From: Geosiphon pyriformis
Taxonomy: Eukaryota; Glomeromycota; Glomeromycetes; Archaeosporales; Geosiphonaceae
DNA: 12,426 bases
Direction: 5' to 3'
Assembly (NCBI GenBank): GCA_016748015.1
Contig: JAAOMT010000218.1
Span: 41,877-54,302 of the forward strand
The first letter of the stretch is position 1, and the number at the start of each line of letters is the position of its first letter. Under the pieces are notes generated by a model that was not told the DNA's origin, searched no databases, and saw nothing but the letters and a program-made list of their open reading frames with translations. A program made the position numbers and the translations under genes. Below, one piece after another: positions 8,166 to 12,426 of the stretch.

Positions 8166-8200
8166 TCAATTGTTAAGAAATCAGAATCACAAATTCATGT

Positions 8201-8340
8201 TCTCAAACTTTGTGGAATTTACGTGAATTAACTATTGTTTTGTATTTTTGTTTCAGAACAGATGCTCTTAGCATAACCACCTTGAACTATTAATGATTTG
8301 GACCAAATGCTCTTGATCATGACAATTAACAATACTAATT
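8201..8340. other. LTR end or flank, no gene seen
   Basis: This stretch contains one of the few CpGs (ACGTGAAT at 8222) and a pyrimidine-rich run ending TTTTTGTTTCAG at 8245-8256 that looks like a fungal 3' splice site. GATGCTCTTAGCAT (8262) and AATGCTCTTGATCA (8307) share GCTCTT. I see no ORF of substance, and it may be the U5 end of the LTR or flanking DNA. Confidence 0.3.
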
Positions 8341-8411
8341 CTTTTCTTTCTTTCTTTTTTTTATTTTTCTTTTATTTTTATTTATTTTTATTTATTTATT
8401 TTATTTTTTTG
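8341..8411 (+). repeat. T-rich low-complexity tract (TTTC then TTTA/TTTTA units)
   Basis: CTTT units pass into TTTTA and TTTA units for about 70 bases, with only a few non-T, non-A bases. This is simple-sequence DNA. A stop-free frame across it encodes only Phe, Leu, Tyr and Ile and should not be called a gene. It may mark an old poly-A insertion end on the opposite strand or a replication-slippage tract. Confidence 0.8.
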
Positions 8412-9209
8412 TGGAATGGCAATATAGTAAATCAACTGTCTGAGAATAGACTTTGTGATAACCTGGTAAAAGAGGAAAGCTTCCTTTAGATTTTTGGATA
8501 TTAATGTTATCTTGATAGCTTACCAGAAGAACAAAAAAACAACACTGGACTTTAACAACTGTGCTCATTAGCTCAAAGAAAAAAGCTTACTTTTATAAGA
8601 AGTTGCAATTAGCAAGAACCAAAACTCTGTGTCTTATAACCAAAGAACTTAACAGATAAATTCACAACCAGTAAAATAAGACTTTTAGAGACTGATAATC
8701 AAGATTAAGCTACCAGAATTACATAAAACATGTCTTACCAATAATTGAGAGCACCAAACATTACCAATTTCTTATTTTACCAAGTTTATCCATAATAATG
8801 TATATAAGTTAGGTTTAAAATAAATCAATAAACATTTAAAATTATATAAAAAATAAATTCAGGTGTTAATTTCAGAGATAATTGTATTTTTTTTTATATT
8901 ATTAATTTTGGCAAACCATGAATAACTTTTAGAACAACTCCAAAGTAATAGTGCACAATTATTTTAATAAGAATTAGAAAGACAAATTCTGCCTTTTTTA
9001 TTTGCAAGATTTTGAGCAAATTCAAACTCAGGTTTTTATATTTACAATACCAAGTACTTATTATAATCAGAAAAATTTTCTAATTTGTCAATGAAAATCA
9101 TTTTTTTTATGGTAGTAAAAAAATTAGAAAAGTTTCTGGAAATAATTGTAGAACACTAAACAAAATTTGTGAAATATTACAACATTTAATTACTCTTTTT
9201 TTTTATAAG
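8412..9209. other. AT-rich stretch with no recognisable gene
   Basis: Neither strand carries a frame of more than about 50 codons with recognisable content. There are scattered TATA-like (TGTATATAAG near 8801) and AATAAA-like strings (8820, 8828, 8850), as expected by chance at this composition. Part of it could be an eroded solo LTR, but I found no terminal TG/CA pair or match to the 7834-8200 segment beyond AAATAAATCAAT. Confidence 0.5.
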
Positions 9210-9392
9210 TTGCCACTGCTATTAAAAAACAATAATGGAACTATTATATTTGGTTTGTTGTTTGTGAGTATTATGAAAGTTTTAATAATAGTTGACATAT
9301 GGTACAGTACTGCTGCTCTTAGTGCTTTGGAGACTGGTAGTGCTTCAGAAACTGGTAATGCTTTGGAGACTGTTGCTGCAGGTATTGATTAA
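9210..9392 (+). pseudogene. Short frame with hexapeptide repeats, gene remnant of unknown family
   Basis: A 60-codon frame begins at ATTAAAAAAC upstream DNA with a hydrophobic segment (FGLLFVSIMKVLIIVDIWY). It then enters SALETG-SASETG-NALETV, encoded by three 18-base tandem units, and ends at a TAA at 9390. Codons after the stop (VTLDQTLANKITFF) still read plausibly, so this may be a fragment of a longer + strand gene decayed like its neighbours. The bases here are richer in G (TTGGAGACTGG) than anything nearby. I do not recognise a family, and the frame may be fortuitous. Confidence 0.25.
9321..9374 (+). repeat. Three 18-bp tandem repeats
   Basis: Units at 9321-9338, 9339-9356 and 9357-9374 follow AGTGCTTTGGAGACTGGT with one to four differences per copy. 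The period is a multiple of three and the differences keep the frame open in all copies, giving a six-residue coding repeat, (S/N)A(L/S)ET(G/V). Confidence 0.85.
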
Positions 9393-9789
9393 GTTACTTT
9401 GGATCAAACTTTGGCTAATAAAATTACTTTTTTTTGATATTGAGAAAAAAAATTAACAGAACTACAAGTAAGAATAATGGTCCAATGGGATCTTCTAGAA
9501 ACAGGTTTGTTAATAGAACATTGCTTGAACAAATTAACTAGGAATGGAGTTCAAATTTACTTTTCTTAGGAAAAAAAATGTGCCTAATAATAAAACTCAG
9601 AGCATAAAAATTCTGATATATACCCAATAAATACGTTTTTACATCAACTTTGGCATCCACAATTAAAAAAAAGCTTTATACTAACAATTATATTCATTAT
9701 TTGACTAATATTTAGTATTAGTAAGCAAAAGTTTAATTAATAGTTTTAAAGATATATTAAAAATCAACTTTTTTGGGACAAATAAATCC
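9393..9789. other. AT-rich stretch, possible eroded coding DNA, nothing identified
   Basis: The + strand reads fragments such as RNRFVNRTLLEQIN and NKYVFTSTLASTIKKKLYTN around 9495-9700. The opposite strand also reads as short protein-like pieces (IVDAKVDVKTYLLGIY). Neither is convincing. No repeats, RNA genes or promoter motifs stand out. Confidence 0.35.
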
Positions 9790-9981
9790 ATGTTAAATGC
9801 TTTTCATAATCCAAACATAATTATGCAGAATGAAGATTTGGATTTAGACTCAACATATTATGTTTTAAAAATAAGTATATATAATACAATGGCAGCATTA
9901 GCATTAAGCCCAATTTTAATGGCTGATAAGATTTTTGTATGTGATTCAAATTTTTCAGCTTGTAGAAAATGTTGCAAATAA
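9790..9981 (+). pseudogene. 63-codon frame, doubtful gene remnant
   Basis: The frame starts at ATG 9790, runs through DLDLDSTYYVLKISIYNTM and AALALSPILMADKIFV, and ends in a cysteine-rich tail (CDSNFSACRKCCK) before TAA 9979. The C-terminal CRKCC pattern is unusual but too short to assign. An equally long frame lies antisense at 9821-10012, so chance is a real possibility. There are no neighbours in operon-like arrangement and no recognisable promoter. Confidence 0.2.
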
Positions 9982-10146
9982 AAGTCAATAGAAAGAAGTG
10001 GCAAAGAGTCATATATTAAAAACTATTACTATTAAACAATTGACAATAGTAGTTGTCAAAGCTTTATAAAATTTATTCAGTGGTCTTCTCTTCAGCAGCT
10101 GGTAGATATCTCAACTGTGTGTTCAAATAATGAAATTGGATAGAGT
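9982..10146. other. Short gap, nothing identified
   Basis: This gap separates the doubtful + frame from the end of the minus-strand cysteine-rich block. The minus strand still reads protein-like pieces (QLLKRRPLNKFYKALTTT, about 10035-10100) after the TAA at 10149-10147, so the decayed minus-strand gene could extend here. Confidence 0.3.
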
Positions 10147-10620
10147 TTAGAACCTTACAAGACATGTATTAGCAAAAAGACCTGACTCATAATCTTTACA
10201 TTATAGCTCTGAACAAAAATCTTGCTAAGCATTATATTGAACAATATGAGTATTAGTGTCACAATAACTGCAATTTATATTCCATGCCACTTTTGGACTG
10301 CATATATTAAAATCATCATCCACCATAGAAACAATCACATTATAAACATTGGATTTATAGTTGATATTTTCAAAAATACAAGTATTGTGTATTAACTAAT
10401 TACAGTTCCAATTATAAATAGTAATACACTCAATCCAACATAAACAAAACTGTACATAATACAATATATTTTTAACTTCTTAAAGGATATTTATTAGGCT
10501 GTCACACAATTAACTTGATAAGCTTTGAAAACATGATTATTTAAAAGAGGTATTAGAAAGTTAATAATAGATAATAGTTGTGATTTTATTAACATATTTA
10601 TATTTTTTGACGATTTGCTT
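10147..10620 (-). pseudogene. Cysteine-rich minus-strand coding remnant
   Basis: On the minus strand, one frame runs from 10620 to a TAA at 10149-10147 (about 157 codons) without an indel. It is interrupted by stops in SFK-stop-SC, SS-stop-LC, NIL-stop-EV, NCN-stop-LIH, NA-stop-QDF and SEL-stop-CK contexts. Cysteines recur: FCLCWIECITIYNWNC (10389-10450), NTCIFENINYK, CSPKVAWNINCSYC (10266-10305) and FCSELxC. The acidic VSMVDDDFNI lies between. The pattern suggests a zinc-binding module. It is offset by one frame from the long remnant to its right (ending near 10600) and has the same direction, so it may be that gene's C-terminal part after a frameshift, or a separate gene. I do not recognise the family. 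Confidence 0.45.
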
Positions 10621-12426
10621 TTTTACTTGTTACTAAAATTGGTTTTCAAGTACTTAATGATGTTTTTTTAATTTGTCTTGCTTTAAAAAAGTCTATTTTT
10701 TTTATTTATGCAATTTTACTGAATTTTTTTATTTCTTTGCTTAATATTTATTTATGACCAATATCACAAAAAACATAATTAGAGACATTTGAATTTACAA
10801 ACTGTGTCTTTTTTATCTGAACTTAAAATTGATTTGATTCAGCAATAAAGCTAGGATGTGTATGAAACCTGTATATTTCACTTTTAGAATATCCAATGAC
10901 ATTAAAGAGATTAGTATACAATCTCTTAAATTTAATACAATTACACCTTACAATTTCTCAATACCATTGTAAAGATATAAAAAGAATCAACAATTTAAGT
11001 ATTTTGTTAAATTTTTCAAGTATTGTATTATGGCCTTGATGTTGATTTGAAAGTTTAGATTGAGAAATTACAATTTTTTTTTGAATTAGCTTGTAAACTT
11101 TAAACTTTAATTATAGTCATTGTTCTTTATTAACAATTTCAATTAATTGGTAAATAGAATGGTGTTGAGCAGACCAAATTGGTACAAACATTTGTCTAGC
11201 CATGAGTTTTAATGAAGATCTATTGAAACAAACTTCAATGCAAAAGTTAATAATTACTTATAAATAAAAAAAAACTTGTTCATATTTTAACCTAAATGTG
11301 GAATTTGTTTTATTTTGGGCTTATTTTAAGTAATCTTTAACAGATAAATTTTTTTTAGAAATAACATATGGCCATATTAATTTAGAAACTATTGCATGCT
11401 TATATATATTACATATTGAATTTTACAATTTATGATGATTAGAACATTTTTTAAAAAACTGCAGTTGACTTTCACTCTAATATTCCTGACATTGTATAAA
11501 GTATTTTATATTGATATTCTAATTCAGCTCAACAAATGTTTTTAGCATATTTATTTTTTTATAAAGAGCATCCAAAACTAATATAAACTAAAAAAAGTCT
11601 TTTTTGATTATTTGTGCATAATGATAAGATATTTCATTACATATTACTATAACCTATTTGCAGTTACTATTTTTAATGCCAAATAGTTCTTTAATATGCT
11701 CAAAAATCTTTTGAATATTGGCAATTGAATTTGGATTTATGACTATTGAATTAGAAACATATAATTATGACATATAAACCTCAATTTCTGAATACAATTG
11801 TGTATTTTTAAATGTATGAGAATGAGAAATGGGTTTTTTAGTGATATTAGCTGATTCATTTAATTGATTTATCTTAGTAATTGTTAATAATTTGTTATAA
11901 CATGCAGAACAAACTCACTTTTTATTATTAATATTAAACAATTGACAAGCTAAGTATTTTTTTAGAGAACCAATTTGGCTTTAATATTATATTAATTTAT
12001 CAATTATATTTGTTTTTTGATTTTTCTCTACACAAAGCTCTTCTAAAATAATAGTAAAATAATTAGTAAGTTCTTTATAAATTTCATTTATTATACCGGA
12101 AGTTAAAGAAAATAATTTCTCATATTTTTTTCGGAAAGTTTAGAATATAACCAAGGATTTTTATTTTAAATATTATTAATTTAATCATAATTAAAAGCAA
12201 CAAAATTTATAATAATATTGAATATAACTGTATTATATCCATAATCTAAGTAATTTTTTTAACCTTTTTGTTTATTATTAAAGACTAAAAATAAAAATCT
12301 TTTGGGAAGCTTTGACTGTTTTATAGTCAAACTTTCTAATCAGTTAATAAACTTTTTATAGCAACTGGAATTTATAATATGATTATCAATATCAATAATT
12401 ATTTTTAATCTTGCTACTGAATATTT
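10600..12426 (-). pseudogene. Long minus-strand degenerate gene, open at right window edge, unknown family
   Basis: Reading leftward from 12426, the frame is open (KYSVARLKIIIDIDNHII) and shifts at T-run 12125-12131 (KLSEK to YEKLFSLTSG) and at T-run 11957-11963. It then holds a single frame from about 11962 to about 10600 (some 450 codons, about 20 stops). Visible parts are a possible zinc site, CQLFNINNKK-stop-VCSAC (Cys at 11947, 11911, 11902); an Ile/Asn-rich part (SIVINPNSIANIQKIFEHI); KINMLKTFVELN; KLIWPYVISKKNLSVKDYL; QMFVPIWSAQHHSIYQLIEI; and HTHPSFIAESNQF. Several stops follow residues where Trp is likely, such as CK-stop-V (11656) and VELN-stop-N (11521). It resembles, from memory only, a large multicopy protein family of mycorrhizal fungi without a known role. 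It could be a DNA-transposon gene. The start lies outside the window. Confidence 0.6.

Larger units (their letters stand above)
1..8200 (+). mobile_element. Degenerate Ty3/gypsy-type LTR retrotransposon with dUTPase domain and extra 3' ORF
   Basis: The order is gag with CCHC knuckle, protease, zinc-binding linker, dUTPase, reverse transcriptase, RNase H, integrase, an additional ORF and a 3' LTR-like segment. RT before RNase H before integrase is the Ty3/gypsy order; Ty1/copia places integrase before RT. Protein similarity can be followed on the + strand for about 7.8 kb, but only by passing roughly 80 in-frame stops and about eight frameshifts (near 685, 761, 1755, 2345, 2412, 4283, 4528 and 5545). 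The 5' LTR, primer binding site and the start of gag lie left of the window. The right boundary is uncertain (about 8170-8260) because there is no second LTR copy to compare. Active-site substitutions in three enzymes show that it cannot move autonomously. High confidence in class, low in exact end. Confidence 0.93.
7834..8200 (+). repeat. Probable 3' LTR (boundaries inferred)
   Basis: After the third ORF, coding character stops and a promoter-like region begins. It opens with TG at 7834, followed by short repeats, a TATA box at 8039 and an AATAAA at 8160. Repeat-bearing U3, TATA, then polyadenylation signal about 120 bases later is the expected U3-R order of an LTR. A purine run at 7733-7745 is a possible polypurine tract but lies inside the inferred third ORF. 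No CA end or target-site duplication could be fixed without the 5' LTR. An end between 8170 and 8260 is possible. Confidence 0.5.

Noticed and set aside
8298-8489. A 63-codon frame resembling a membrane protein.
   Set aside because: Its hydrophobic core is encoded by the TTTC/TTTA simple-sequence tract, so the apparent membrane segment is an artefact.
8500-8870. A second, solo LTR.
   Set aside because: The TATA-like and AATAAA-like strings are only about 20 bases apart and there is no matching terminal TG/CA or similarity to the 7834-8200 segment beyond a short AT-rich string.
1-12426. tRNA or rRNA genes.
   Set aside because: No cloverleaf-compatible T-loop (GGTTCGA-type) sequence is seen, and CpG is nearly absent; no rRNA-like segments were recognised.

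Overview
The window is AT-rich (I estimate about 72-75% A+T), almost free of CpG, and rich in A and T homopolymers. It holds no intact gene longer than about 90 codons. Its first two thirds are a decayed Ty3/gypsy-type LTR retrotransposon and its last fifth a decayed minus-strand gene. Composition, element architecture and decay fit a large, repeat-rich, methylated fungal genome. My best guess is an arbuscular mycorrhizal fungus of the Gigaspora/Rhizophagus kind; this rests on composition and remembered family resemblance, not on a marker gene.

Region 1 (1 to about 8200, + strand): one retrotransposon, entering from the left edge inside gag. Followed through about eight frameshifts, the order is gag (capsid-like region, Q-rich tail, CCHC zinc knuckle), a retropepsin-like protease, a cysteine-rich zinc-binding linker, a trimeric-type dUTPase domain with all five motifs traceable, a pre-RT linker, reverse transcriptase, RNase H, and integrase (HHCC plus DDE core). 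A separate third reading frame of unknown function follows integrase, then a 3' LTR-like segment with repeated AGAATAACAC-type units, a TATA box and an AATAAA signal. The 5' LTR and primer binding site lie outside the window. The element is dead: roughly 80 in-frame stops, and the catalytic Asp of protease, one RT active-site Asp and the first integrase Asp are all Asn.

Region 2 (about 8200-10146): mostly non-coding or unrecognisable AT-rich DNA. It contains a T-rich low-complexity tract, a short + frame carrying three 18-bp tandem units, and a 63-codon frame of doubtful status.

Region 3 (10147-12426, - strand): a second decayed gene, or two adjacent ones, running leftward and open at the right edge. 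One frame can be followed for about 1.36 kb (11962 to about 10600) despite about 20 stops. Its stops lie in similar contexts to those of the retroelement. A cysteine-rich block follows at 10147-10620.

The point most worth following up is the retroelement's architecture: a dUTPase domain fused inside pol between protease and RT, preceded by two zinc-binding cysteine clusters, plus an extra post-integrase ORF. The second is the decay signature: near-total CpG loss, with stops at positions where Trp, Gln or Arg would be expected.
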